This document shows, piece by piece, positions 8,846-16,957 of a stretch of DNA of 64,000 nt; position 1 is the stretch's first letter; every line of letters begins with the position of its first letter. Origin of the DNA: Mameliella sp. MMSF_3455 (GTDB taxonomy: Bacteria; Pseudomonadota; Alphaproteobacteria; Rhodobacterales; Rhodobacteraceae); contig NZ_JASHJL010000003.1 of the NCBI RefSeq assembly GCF_030733205.1, forward strand, positions 124,001 through 188,000, given 5' to 3'. The notes beneath the pieces were generated by a model. The model had not been told where the DNA came from, did no database searches, and worked only from the letters and a program-made list of their open reading frames with translations. A program made the position numbers and the translations under genes.

Positions 8846-9556
8846 ATGCAGCTCGAAAACAACATTGCCGATAATCCCGCTCGCACGATTTACAAGCGAG
8901 GTCTGCAAAAGAAGGTGAACCGTCAGGCCTGCCGCAAGGCGATGGGCATTATTGACACGGAGAGCCTCGGTGAATCCATCATCGTCGTGGCAGCTGAGGT
9001 CGACCCGAGGGTTCGCCGGGTCTTTCCCCAACCCACGACTTTTGACCTGCACACTGGCGAAGCCTACCCGACCAAGACCGCTCTGACCGAGGCGGTGCAC
9101 GGGACGCGTTACAAGCCTTGGGTCTACACGCCTGACTTCCTGTTCGAGCTTGTAAATGGACAGACCGTCTTCGTCGAAGGAAAGCATAGTCGCTGGCTTC
9201 GCAGCAACCCAGAGTTCAGCCGTTTGGTCGCGGCCATGGAGCAACTCGGTCATCGACTTACTCTGGTCACGGAAAAAATGTTCACTCGTGCGGACCATCG
9301 GAATCTCCGTATTCTCCGGGCCCTCCCGAACCGCAGTCTGGAACCTGCAATACGTGAGTTGATCGAGACGCAGTTCCCGCGCAGCGTATCATTTGGAGAA
9401 GCCCAACGGTCCTTTGGCCTGACGCGAGCGGAAGTCTATGCGGCCCTTTTCCAAGGGCTTCTCGCGACCGACCTCTCACGCGCCCCTTTCAGCGATCGGA
9501 CGAAGCTTCTCCGCGTAGGCGGTGATGTATCGCACCTCGAGGTTTTGCCGCTATGA
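8846..9556 (+). CDS. tnsA: TnsA-like transposon endonuclease
   Basis: 236 residues. TnsA is the restriction-enzyme-like nuclease that cuts the 5' ends of a Tn7-type element and allows cut-and-paste movement. The PD-(D/E)xK core is visible: Glu43 in 'LGESIIVVAAEVD', Asp97 in 'WVYTPDFLFEL', and Glu111-Gly-Lys113 in 'TVFVEGKHSRW'. These correspond in order to E63, D114, Q130 and K132 of Tn7 TnsA. The C-terminal 70 residues look like the winged-helix part that contacts TnsC. ATG with AAAGG upstream. The stop overlaps the tnsB start (ATGA). Confidence 0.9.
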   Translation: MQLENNIADNPARTIYKRGLQKKVNRQACRKAMGIIDTESLGESIIVVAAEVDPRVRRVFPQPTTFDLHTGEAYPTKTALTEAVHGTRYKPWVYTPDFLFELVNGQTVFVEGKHSRWLRSNPEFSRLVAAMEQLGHRLTLVTEKMFTRADHRNLRILRALPNRSLEPAIRELIETQFPRSVSFGEAQRSFGLTRAEVYAALFQGLLATDLSRAPFSDRTKLLRVGGDVSHLEVLPL

Positions 9557-11487
9557 ACCAGCTACAAGCATATGATGGTCGCCATCTTCGGAACGGAGAG
9601 ATCCTATACCGTGTGATCGGACGCGTCCAAGATAAGCCGTCCGTCGTTCTCGATCTTAATGGAATGAGGACTGAGATCACCCTGGAGGAATTTCATCGGC
9701 AGATTGCCCTCGGAAATGTCTCCGAGGGCCAAGAGCCGGTATTCTGCGACCGTATCATGAGCGACGATGAGATTTCGGAGGCAGCCTTCCGCAAGCGCGT
9801 CCTTGAACTCGCCGACCGCTACCAGGAGTTGGGCCTCAAGTGGGACGAGGTAATGGACGCGATCCGTATCAAGTTGCAAAATGATCCGCGTTTTGCTTCG
9901 CGCGCGTCCAAGCTCCCGGCTGTCCGGACAATCCAAAAGTATCGAAAAGATTATTGCGCAATGGGTCAGCTTGGCCTGGTTGATAAGCGAGACCAGTCCG
10001 GAAATTATACCGTTCGCTATGATGAAATTTTCCGCGAGGTCGTCCTCGATCTTCTCGAGAGTTCTTACCTAACCTCAGACCGCATGAACATGACAGAGCT
10101 GGTTCGTGAGTCGAGGCTCCAATATCTGAAGCGCTTCTCCGAACAGCGACCGGAAGGAAAACCGGGAAATCACGGCGAAAAAGCTATAAAATCGATAATC
10201 GATAGCTACATCCCTCATTCTGATGTCATCAAGCGGCGGCTGGGAAAGAAGGCCGCGCGAAAAGCGCTGCTCCAAGCTGGCAGCTTTCAGATGATCGAAC
10301 ATGCCTACGATCGGCTCGAAGTCGATTCTACACAGGCAGACATCTTCGTAATCTATGATGGTAAGCTGATCAGGCCATGGGTCACGCTGGCGGTGGATGC
10401 GGCGTCCGGTTTCATCGTAGGGCTCGTTGTTTCCCTGGAGAACCCCACTGGACTGACCACTGTAACCGCGCTCTACGAGGCGATGAGAGGCAACGACGAA
10501 GAATTTTTCGATCGGTTCGGCATCGAGAACCGGGTGCATGTGGCAGGCCTTCCTCTCACGGTGGTAGCGGACCAAGGGTCTGAAAACTCCGGTAGCATAC
10601 TCAATCGCCTGCTATCGACGACCGCCATCGAGCTGCAAAAGAACATCCCTGGGCATCCAGAGAAGAAACCGTTTGTCGAGCGCGCCATGTCGACTTTCAA
10701 GAACTTCGTAACGAGGCTCGACGGCGCCACGCAGACCCGCGAGTTGTCCTCCAAAGAACGTTATGAACGGGCAAAGGCAGAGGCATGCTGGACCTTTGAT
10801 GAGTTCGTTCAAAAGGTGCAGGTGTGGCGCTACGACGTGTATGGCGTCATTCCGCGTCGGCGTGTGCAGTCGCCGCTGAAGCGCCGCGAGAGCCCCATTG
10901 AGAGCTGGCGTCGCCTGTCCACCGAATACTACGTGCCGGAGCCGCCCCGTAAACAGCAGCTCGCACAGATGTTCTTCCATTATGCGGAGAGGAGGATCGT
11001 CCACCGCTACGGCATCGAGGTTGGATACGTTCAGTATTCCTCTAAAGAGCTGCGACATTTGAAGAAAAACACGAAAGAAAAGCTCGAAGTTGATATCCGC
11101 ATTAACCCGGCCGACATCCGGGAGATAATCGTTTCTCATCCGAAATCTGGCGAAGCATTCTACGTGCCTTGCAAAGATCCCGACTTGCCCGCGATTTCTG
11201 TCGCGGAAAGGGATCGCATCATCGCGCTAAATCGGCGTGACCCGGACGACTATCTCTGTGCTGCGGAGGTCCTCGCGGCCCTCGCAGAGGGTAAGCATCA
11301 TAAGCCGTCTAAAGCGACGACCAAAGGGCGCAAGGAACAACATGCTGCCCGGCGCAAGCGGCGAGATGATGAAATCATAAACCGCAGCAATGGCCCCAAT
11401 AGCTCAATGCCTTCTGGCAATGTCTCCCACCCGACGATGCCGGTGCTCGCCCCGAAGCAGCGTAACCGGATCTCCGCACGAGGATAA
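9553..11487 (+). CDS. tnsB: TnsB-like DDE transposase
   Basis: 644 residues. This is the Mu/Tn7-type DDE recombinase that binds the element ends and joins 3' ends to the target. The catalytic triad is visible: Asp258 in 'LEVDSTQADIF', Asp340 in 'LTVVADQGSENSG' and Glu376 in 'KPFVERAMSTFKNF'. An N-terminal helix-rich region (about 60-250) would hold the end-binding HTH domains, and a C-terminal beta-barrel region (about 430-540) plus a basic tail complete the family layout. The last 60 residues are rich in Lys/Arg/Ser, as in the TnsC-contacting tail. It overlaps tnsA by 4 bp and ends 5 bp before tnsC. Confidence 0.93.
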   Translation: MNQLQAYDGRHLRNGEILYRVIGRVQDKPSVVLDLNGMRTEITLEEFHRQIALGNVSEGQEPVFCDRIMSDDEISEAAFRKRVLELADRYQELGLKWDEVMDAIRIKLQNDPRFASRASKLPAVRTIQKYRKDYCAMGQLGLVDKRDQSGNYTVRYDEIFREVVLDLLESSYLTSDRMNMTELVRESRLQYLKRFSEQRPEGKPGNHGEKAIKSIIDSYIPHSDVIKRRLGKKAARKALLQAGSFQMIEHAYDRLEVDSTQADIFVIYDGKLIRPWVTLAVDAASGFIVGLVVSLENPTGLTTVTALYEAMRGNDEEFFDRFGIENRVHVAGLPLTVVADQGSENSGSILNRLLSTTAIELQKNIPGHPEKKPFVERAMSTFKNFVTRLDGATQTRELSSKERYERAKAEACWTFDEFVQKVQVWRYDVYGVIPRRRVQSPLKRRESPIESWRRLSTEYYVPEPPRKQQLAQMFFHYAERRIVHRYGIEVGYVQYSSKELRHLKKNTKEKLEVDIRINPADIREIIVSHPKSGEAFYVPCKDPDLPAISVAERDRIIALNRRDPDDYLCAAEVLAALAEGKHHKPSKATTKGRKEQHAARRKRRDDEIINRSNGPNSSMPSGNVSHPTMPVLAPKQRNRISARG

Positions 11488-11492
11488 TTAAC

Positions 11493-12479
11493 GTGACCGA
11501 ACTTTCCCTGAAGGGCTTACGGATTTCGCATTCCCGTTACGACATTGCACTGAACCAGATGCTCGAGGCAATCGAGTTGGCTGGCTCGGATGGGGTATGC
11601 ATTCCCTTTCTTGGCCCGTCCCGCGTCGGTAAATCCGACCTCCTGTTAGCGGTCGAAAGCAAGGTTTCTAAGCTTCGGTCCGGCCCAGGATACATGATCC
11701 CATCGCCGGACTTTCTGTCCGGCGAAATCTCTCCCAAGCCGAATGATTCGGAGATCTACGCATCGATCATTCGGACGATGGGGCGGGCTGGGGCTAATCC
11801 CAAGCTCGCCCTCCTGAAAGATCGGATGTATGATCTTCTGGAACAACGCGATGTTCGGATTGTGGCCCTCGATGAGTGCAGCCATTGCGCCGAACCCGGC
11901 GCGAACCTCACTCGCCGTGCAGCTGCGGACCATTTCAAGACCATCGTGGATCGCTCGGGTGTCATACTCATCCTTATGGGGTTGCCGAAGTTCCAACGCT
12001 TGATTGATGAGAACGAGCAATTCGCGGCGCGGTCCATGGCCACGATCGAGCTCCAACCTTATCGCTGGACGAACCCGAACGACCGGAACGAATTCACAAC
12101 AGTAATCTACAGTATCTTTGAATACCTTGAGGAGCGCGGTATCTCGCTCGAATTCGACTGGATAGACATGACACGGCGCCTTTTCGCTGCGTCTGGCGGT
12201 CGCGTCGGCATGGTGATCGAGCTGCTCGAGGTCGCTGTCCGAAAGTCTGCGCGGACCAAGGCCTTGGCCTTGTCGGATATGGGGAAAGCCGCCAGCGTAA
12301 GACTTCAAGGGTTATCTCGTCTCGCGCCGATCTTCGACCCCGAACCACCACAGGATGACGTTCTTCTGCGGTCCTACGCGAAGGTCATGAGGGACGCAGG
12401 ACTAAAGCTCCCTGATCCGAATTCGTCGCTTGAGCTCGACGCTTTTCGGCAGGCGGACGAAGGGGCGTTGACGGAATGA
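11493..12479 (+). CDS. tnsC: TnsC-like AAA+ ATPase, transposition regulator
   Basis: 328 residues. TnsC couples target-site proteins (TniQ/TnsD) to the TnsAB transposase and senses target immunity. The Walker A motif GPSRVGKS is at 41-48 and Walker B 'VRIVALDECSHC' has Asp127-Glu128. A sensor-type 'VILILMGLPKF' strand follows. The start is GTG at 11493-11495 with GAGG upstream. The gene overlaps tniQ by 4 bp (ATGA), so the four genes form one operon. Confidence 0.9.
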   Translation: MTELSLKGLRISHSRYDIALNQMLEAIELAGSDGVCIPFLGPSRVGKSDLLLAVESKVSKLRSGPGYMIPSPDFLSGEISPKPNDSEIYASIIRTMGRAGANPKLALLKDRMYDLLEQRDVRIVALDECSHCAEPGANLTRRAAADHFKTIVDRSGVILILMGLPKFQRLIDENEQFAARSMATIELQPYRWTNPNDRNEFTTVIYSIFEYLEERGISLEFDWIDMTRRLFAASGGRVGMVIELLEVAVRKSARTKALALSDMGKAASVRLQGLSRLAPIFDPEPPQDDVLLRSYAKVMRDAGLKLPDPNSSLELDAFRQADEGALTE

Positions 12480-14257
12480 TCCCTTACACTGACGAAAGCC
12501 TTCTCGGCTACATCAAGCGGCGCTCTGATGCGGAAGGTTTTCCCGAGGCCAGGGGCTTCCTGACGACGCTCGGGCAGACCTACGGGCGCGCTACAGTCGA
12601 GGAGCCAGAGCGGCTGGCTTTGGAGCTCGGACTCGACTTGGCCACGATGGAGCAGATCCTGCCTGCCAAGCAGCCGATGGACGCCGCCCTCGACTGGTCG
12701 TTCCATCGGATGCACCGCGACCCGGTTTGCCCCGCCTGTATTGCCGCGCGCCAGCCCCGGCGGAAAGAGTGGCGACACGCCTTGGTCACGGCATGTGCCG
12801 AGCATGAATGCCAGCTAATCGATCAGTGTCCTGGTTGCGGTGACGATCTCACCCTGCTCGGCGATGGGTATGCGGCCTGCCTGTGCGGCACTTCCTATGG
12901 CGACGCGAATGCTGTGCCCGCCGGCCCTTTCGAGACTGAGTTCGCAAAGTTAATCGCGGGACACTCGGCCCACATGGGCGGCATAGACCTCGGTTCAGAG
13001 GAAGGCCTGCACGCGGCCCGCACCGTGTGGTTTCTCTGTGCGAATATGGCTCGCGCGCGGACCGGTAAGGAAGGCAAGGCAACTTATCCTAAGTCCGTCG
13101 AAGAGTCTCGCGTTCGACTTGCACGCATCGAACCGCTGCTCATCGATTGGCCGAAGGCATTCGACGATCATGTAATCGAGCGATGGAATACCCAGGGTGC
13201 AAAAGGACTAACGGCCGCCACACGTTTGGGCCCATGGTATCGTGGCCTTCTTAGCCAGAAAGGTGCACTGGCCGAGGCATTGCTGTCCCGCTGCCTCATT
13301 GTCGTCAGCACAGTGTGTGGCGACGCATACAAAACCCGTCGACATCAGGATGGCGCGGCATGGATGAGCGCGGCCCACGCAGGAGATATCTTGGGCATAC
13401 GCAGCGAGAGGATTGTCGAGGCAGTCCGTGCTGGGGTCATGGAGGGATCGCAGGGACGATCAGGCACGGGCCACCTTCATACGATCGTCAGAACGCAGGG
13501 CATAGAAGAGGTCCGTGAGCAACGGGCGCGATCTGCGACCAAGGAAAAGGTTCGGAACATGCTTGGGGTTTCGAGGAAACAGTTCGAACTCATGGAAGAG
13601 GCAAGGTTCTTCGGTGCCGAGTGCAGAGTGTCAACTCATCCCTGCGTCGATGGAAATTTCGACCTCAAAAACATCTGCACTGCGGTAGATGGAATCCGGC
13701 AAGTGGCCCGGGTTGAAAGTGCCGGAGCCGATGAGATGGTGGCCTTTCGCGAGATCAACCTGCGCAGGACGACGGATCGGAACGCGATTCTGAAGATTTA
13801 TCGCCTCATAGCGGACAAAAAGCTTCGAGCGGTCAAGTTCGCTGAGGGTGATAATCTCGGCGATGCGCTCTTCGACGCAGCGGAGATCGACCGCCTTCTT
13901 CAAGTTCATGGCGGCGCGCGGTCATGGACTGCTGGAGACGTTGCCGAGTTCTCGGGATGGAAACCCGAATGCGTCACCGGATGGTGCGAGCAGGGTTTGC
14001 TTCAGGCGACCAAAGGGAAGCGAGGCTCGTTCCACGTCTGGCAGATTACTGAGGAAGCGCTTTCGCAGTTCTATCGGGAATTTCATGTGGTCTCGGACCT
14101 GGCGAAGGAAGGCAAGACGACCTCGCGAAAGCTGCTCGCATCTCTCGCAGATCGCGGGATCTCTTCAGTCGGGTCGCAACCGGTAGGGACATCATCCCGT
14201 GGACATCTGATCCGAACCCGTGACATTGCCCGAATTATCGCGTTTCCCCCCTCCTAA
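12476..14257 (+). CDS. tniQ: TniQ/TnsD-family target-site selector
   Basis: 593 residues, longer than short TniQ proteins and closer in size to TnsD. The N-terminal TniQ domain begins 'MIPYTDESLLGYIKRRSDAEG' style. It carries a zinc-finger set: C-x2-C in 'DPVCPACIAARQ', then 'RHALVTACAEHECQL' and 'QCPGCGDDL', with further Cys in 'ACLCGTSY'. The C-terminal 400 residues include several HTH-like segments, for example 'VRNMLGVSRKQFELMEEA' and 'WTAGDVAEFSGW'. TnsD-type proteins bind a fixed chromosomal site, so this one may direct the element to the adjacent photolyase region; that is inference. No Cas genes are present, so this is not a CRISPR-guided transposon as far as the window shows. Confidence 0.88.
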   Translation: MIPYTDESLLGYIKRRSDAEGFPEARGFLTTLGQTYGRATVEEPERLALELGLDLATMEQILPAKQPMDAALDWSFHRMHRDPVCPACIAARQPRRKEWRHALVTACAEHECQLIDQCPGCGDDLTLLGDGYAACLCGTSYGDANAVPAGPFETEFAKLIAGHSAHMGGIDLGSEEGLHAARTVWFLCANMARARTGKEGKATYPKSVEESRVRLARIEPLLIDWPKAFDDHVIERWNTQGAKGLTAATRLGPWYRGLLSQKGALAEALLSRCLIVVSTVCGDAYKTRRHQDGAAWMSAAHAGDILGIRSERIVEAVRAGVMEGSQGRSGTGHLHTIVRTQGIEEVREQRARSATKEKVRNMLGVSRKQFELMEEARFFGAECRVSTHPCVDGNFDLKNICTAVDGIRQVARVESAGADEMVAFREINLRRTTDRNAILKIYRLIADKKLRAVKFAEGDNLGDALFDAAEIDRLLQVHGGARSWTAGDVAEFSGWKPECVTGWCEQGLLQATKGKRGSFHVWQITEEALSQFYREFHVVSDLAKEGKTTSRKLLASLADRGISSVGSQPVGTSSRGHLIRTRDIARIIAFPPS

Positions 14258-14287
14258 CCGACACGCCTCCTCGCGCACTATATGTAT

Positions 14288-14314
14288 GCCGCCAAGGAAT
14301 GCCTTGGCGGCTTT
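14288..14314 (+). terminator. Rho-independent terminator after tniQ
   Basis: Perfect hairpin GCCGCCAAGG / CCTTGGCGGC with an AATG loop, followed by a short TTT run. It lies 31 bp after the tniQ stop and ends the tnsABC-tniQ transcript before the element end. Confidence 0.8.
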
Positions 14315-14397
14315 CGGCATTTCTGGATGCTGGACTGCCGTCCGGATTCGTCGTATCAAAATGTCAGTCGGTCGCTGACTGCGAGCGGCACGCGGTA

Positions 14398-14458
14398 TGC
14401 GCAACATTATGGGCAAATCGCGCAAGACTTTGGGCGGATAGTGCGCAAACTATTGGGC
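14398..14458 (+). repeat. Three direct 17-bp repeats, putative TnsB-binding sites of the right end
   Basis: Copies are TGCGCAACATTATGGGC (14398-14414), CGCGCAAGACTTTGGGC (14419-14435) and TGCGCAAACTATTGGGC (14442-14458). The shared core is GCGCAA-N6-TGGGC or close to it, with start-to-start spacing of 21 and 23 bp. Two-turn spacing of about 20-bp sites is the signature of Tn7-type transposon ends. They lie 140-200 bp after tniQ. The orientation is the same in all three copies. Confidence 0.75.
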
Positions 14459-14515
14459 CTGAACCGACGATTTTCTTCAATGATCTAAGGCAGAGTACGT
14501 ACGGTTACGCGGTGT

Positions 14516-14532
14516 CCTACAGTTTTTGTAGG
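14516..14532. repeat. CCTACA / TGTAGG inverted repeat, possible element terminus with 5-bp spacer
   Basis: CCTACA-GTTTT-TGTAGG. Tn7-family elements end in ...ACA on this side and duplicate 5 bp of target. The left arm could be the element terminus, followed by a 5-bp target duplication. The right arm would then be either chance symmetry or the TGT end of a second element. It lies 57 bp beyond the last TnsB-like repeat. Confidence 0.35.
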
Positions 14533-14540
14533 CATAGTGG

Positions 14541-14571
14541 CTCACGGTGCGCATCGTTTTCGCACCGTGAG
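14541..14571. repeat. Strong hairpin near transposon/chromosome junction
   Basis: CTCACGGTGCG and CGCACCGTGAG form a perfect 11-bp stem with a 9-nt loop. Outer TAGTG (14535-14539) and CACTA (14576-14580) could extend it with an internal bulge. There is no T-run on either side, so it is not a typical intrinsic terminator, although it could stop photolyase-gene read-through from neither strand convincingly. A role in attachment or end structure is possible but unproven. Confidence 0.4.
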
Positions 14572-14740
14572 GATGCACTAACACGGGTTTTGTCAATTCC
14601 GACGGTGCCTTGTGCGTACTGGCCACTATGGTGTGAGCGCTGTCACCCGTGGTCCCTGGCGGACCCACCTTGGCACAGCAGATGCCTTGCTACACCATCG
14701 AAGTTATTTCGACGAACAAAGCGCAGGTTCTGTGCCAGCA

Positions 14741-16264
14741 TCAGACGCGTTCACCCGCTTCCATGCGGTCCAAGAAGGATTGCGCCTCTCGCAGCACGGT
14801 TTCGCGCTTGTCAGGATCCATCCTGTCGAAGGTACGGTACATCTGGGCCATGCGGGGATTGCTTTCGAACCGGTCTCGGTGTCTGTCCATGAAATGCCAG
14901 TAGAGGAGGTTGAAGGGGCAGGCAGTCTTGCCGGTCTTGGCGGTCACCGAATAGGCGCAGGGCTTGCAGTGGTCCGACATCTTGTTGATGTAATTTCCCG
15001 AGGAAACATAAGGCTTTGAGGCGATGATGCCACCATCGGCAAACTGGCTCATTCCTACCGTGTTGGGCGCCTCGACCCATTCAAAGGCGTCGATGTAGAC
15101 GCTCAGATACCACTCGTGCAGCGCGTGTGGATCGACCCCCGCAAGCAACCCGAAATTGCCCGTCACCATCAGGCGCTGGATGTGGTGGGCATAGGCTTCG
15201 TCCCGCGTCTGCTCCACAGCCTTGGCGACGCAGCGCATGTCGGTCTCGGCACTCCAGTAGAACCAAGGCAATTTCCGGGTGTGATCCAATACGTTGCGCT
15301 CAGGATACTCCGACCCTTCGCGGAAATAGATCCCACGGACATATTCCCGCCAGCCGATGATCTGCCGAATAAAGCCTTCGGCGGCGTTGATCGGGACATC
15401 GCCGTTTTCAAACGCCTTTTCGACAGCCCGGCAGACATCCAGCGGGTCGAGAAGCCCGATGTTCATGTAGCCCGACAATAGCGAGTGATAGAGAAAGCGG
15501 TTCTCGTCGAGGATTGCATCCTGGTAGTCGCCGAACCGGGGCAGCGCATGATCGATGAAATGCGCCAGTGCCTGCTGGGCCTCCGCCCGGTCGGTGGCAA
15601 AGCCGAAGGGTCGCAACACACCGAAATTGTTCGGGAACCTTGCCTCGACCAGATCCAGAACCTCCTCCGTGACAGCATCGGGTTCGAACCATATCGGCTT
15701 GTGCGTGACAGTATCAGGCGCCGGTTTGCGGTTGTCATGGTCAAAGTTCCACTGCCCCCCGGCGGGGTCGTCGCCTTCCATCAGAAGGCCCGTCTTGCGC
15801 CGCATCTCGCGATAGAAATACTCCATCCGCAGGGCTTTGCGGCCTTCGGCCCATTGGTCGAACATCGCGTGCGAGGCGATGAAACGGTCATCTTCCAACA
15901 GGCGCACCTTGAGCGGGCAATGCTGCAAGGTATTGATAAGGCGCCATTCTCCGGGTTCCGTAGCGAGCACTTCGGAGGCATCCGTCTCTTCGGCCCGCCG
16001 CAGCAACTCTCCACAGATCGACCCGGCATTCTGCGTGTCGTCCAGCTCGGTGTAGCGCACCTCCCAGCCGTCCTCGCGCAGGCGCGCGGCGAACTTGCGC
16101 ATCGCCGCAAAGATGAACGCGATCTTCTTGGGGTGATGCGGCACGTAGTCGGTTTCGTCCACGACCTCGGCCATGATCACCACGTCACGCGCCTTGTCCG
16201 CGGCTTTCAGCGCCGCGACGCCCTCGCTCAACTGGTCGCCCAGTACCAGGACCAGCCGGCTCAC
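14741..16264 (-). CDS. FeS-cluster cryptochrome/photolyase (PhrB-type, (6-4) photolyase family)
   Basis: 507 residues of the deoxyribodipyrimidine photolyase-related (FeS-BCP) family, which repairs UV photoproducts with FAD, a lumazine-type antenna and a 4Fe-4S cluster. The N-terminus 'LVLVLGDQLS' is the family signature. The four cluster cysteines are Cys345, Cys433, Cys436 and Cys449 ('DHCKPC' and 'GKTACPFN'), which match the spacing of C350, C438, C441 and C454 in Agrobacterium PhrB exactly. The start is GTG at 16264, overlapping the stop of the SDR gene (GTGA). It is the last gene of that transcript and the transposon lies at its 3' side. Confidence 0.9.
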   Translation of the reverse strand: MSRLVLVLGDQLSEGVAALKAADKARDVVIMAEVVDETDYVPHHPKKIAFIFAAMRKFAARLREDGWEVRYTELDDTQNAGSICGELLRRAEETDASEVLATEPGEWRLINTLQHCPLKVRLLEDDRFIASHAMFDQWAEGRKALRMEYFYREMRRKTGLLMEGDDPAGGQWNFDHDNRKPAPDTVTHKPIWFEPDAVTEEVLDLVEARFPNNFGVLRPFGFATDRAEAQQALAHFIDHALPRFGDYQDAILDENRFLYHSLLSGYMNIGLLDPLDVCRAVEKAFENGDVPINAAEGFIRQIIGWREYVRGIYFREGSEYPERNVLDHTRKLPWFYWSAETDMRCVAKAVEQTRDEAYAHHIQRLMVTGNFGLLAGVDPHALHEWYLSVYIDAFEWVEAPNTVGMSQFADGGIIASKPYVSSGNYINKMSDHCKPCAYSVTAKTGKTACPFNLLYWHFMDRHRDRFESNPRMAQMYRTFDRMDPDKRETVLREAQSFLDRMEAGERV

Positions 16265-16926
16265 CAGGGAATCTCCCGGCCCGCGTAGTCAAGGAATTTC
16301 CCGGTATCCTCGGGGCTTAGCCCCTTCATGACCTTGACCAGGCGCTCGGCTGCATGGGTCGGCGTGACCGTGGGATAGCGATTGGCGTACTTGGCGGTAA
16401 ACGCCGTTTCGACCGTTCCGGGATGCAGGCAGACGCAGGCCAGTTGCCGGTGCGAACGCGCAAGTTCAACAGCCGCCGTGTGGATCAACTGGTTCACGCC
16501 GGCCTTTGCCGCGCGATAGCTGTACCATCCACCCAACCCGTTGTCCCCGATCGACCCCACGCGCGCCGAAAGCACGGCAAAGACCGCCCGTTCGCGGCGC
16601 GGCAAGAGGGGCAAGGCATGTTTCAGGACCAGCGTCGGGCCGATGGCATTCAGCAGATACTGGTCCATCAAGGTTTTGGCATCCAGTGCTTTCAGTGTCT
16701 TCTCCGGCTCTGCCCCGGCGATTTCCAGCGCCCCGGTTGCCACGAAGACCAGATCGAAGGGCCCCTGCAGCGCGCGCAGTATGGTGCGCAGACTGTCCTC
16801 ATCCGTCACGTCCAGTCCGTCGCGCGACCGCGACAGACCGGCGACGGACATGCCGTGGTCGCGCAGATGCGCCGCCACCGCCCCGCCGATGCCGCCGCTG
16901 TCCCCGATGATCAATGCGTTTTCCAT
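16261..16926 (-). CDS. Short-chain dehydrogenase/reductase, CsgA/C-factor-like
   Basis: 221 residues. The Rossmann start is 'NALIIGDSGGIGGAVAAHL' (a G-x3-GIG type nucleotide motif), and the catalytic pair is in 'GWYSYRAAKAGVNQL' (Tyr-x3-Lys) with Ser in 'FAVLSARVGSIGD'. The substrate is unknown. I chose the ATG at 16924-16926 because the upstream extension reads poorly and lacks the motif. Its stop overlaps the photolyase start, suggesting coupled expression. This pair is commonly adjacent in this bacterial group, from general knowledge. Confidence 0.8.
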   Translation of the reverse strand: MENALIIGDSGGIGGAVAAHLRDHGMSVAGLSRSRDGLDVTDEDSLRTILRALQGPFDLVFVATGALEIAGAEPEKTLKALDAKTLMDQYLLNAIGPTLVLKHALPLLPRRERAVFAVLSARVGSIGDNGLGGWYSYRAAKAGVNQLIHTAAVELARSHRQLACVCLHPGTVETAFTAKYANRYPTVTPTHAAERLVKVMKGLSPEDTGKFLDYAGREIPW

Positions 16927-16957
16927 GCAGCGCCAGTTAGCGGGGGCGGGCATGGGT

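Larger units (their letters stand above)
1..14521 (+). mobile_element. Tn7-like transposon with defence cargo (left end outside window, right end approximate)
   Basis: The element is defined by a tnsA-tnsB-tnsC-tniQ core (8846-14257), a hairpin terminator behind tniQ, and three 17-bp direct repeats at 14398-14458 that resemble an array of TnsB-binding sites. Cargo to the left (1-8431) is typical of accessory DNA: Abi_C, DUF2971, a STAND NTPase with a nuclease domain, and an XRE regulator. The photolyase gene at 14741 begins the ordinary chromosome. The right terminus is inferred, not proven; a plausible one is the ACA at 14519-14521. The left terminus was not found, so I assume it lies outside the window. 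Alternatively the element is only about 6 kb (end just before tnsA) and the defence genes belong to an adjacent island. Confidence 0.6.
14258..14740. other. Transposon right-end region and junction with the chromosome, no gene
   Basis: 483 bp without a protein-like frame. In order it contains the tniQ terminator, three 17-bp direct repeats, a CCTACA / TGTAGG inverted repeat with a 5-bp spacer, and an 11-bp-arm hairpin, then about 170 bp that lead into the end of the photolyase gene. The element end must be in here. Confidence 0.6.

Noticed and set aside
12476-14257. A CRISPR-guided transposon (CAST)
   Set aside because: No cas genes or arrays appear beside tnsABC-tniQ, and TniQ is long like TnsD; Cas genes further left outside the window cannot be excluded.
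14276-14892. Frames across the transposon right end
   Set aside because: They run over the direct repeats, hairpins and into the photolyase gene in a different phase; composition is not protein-like.
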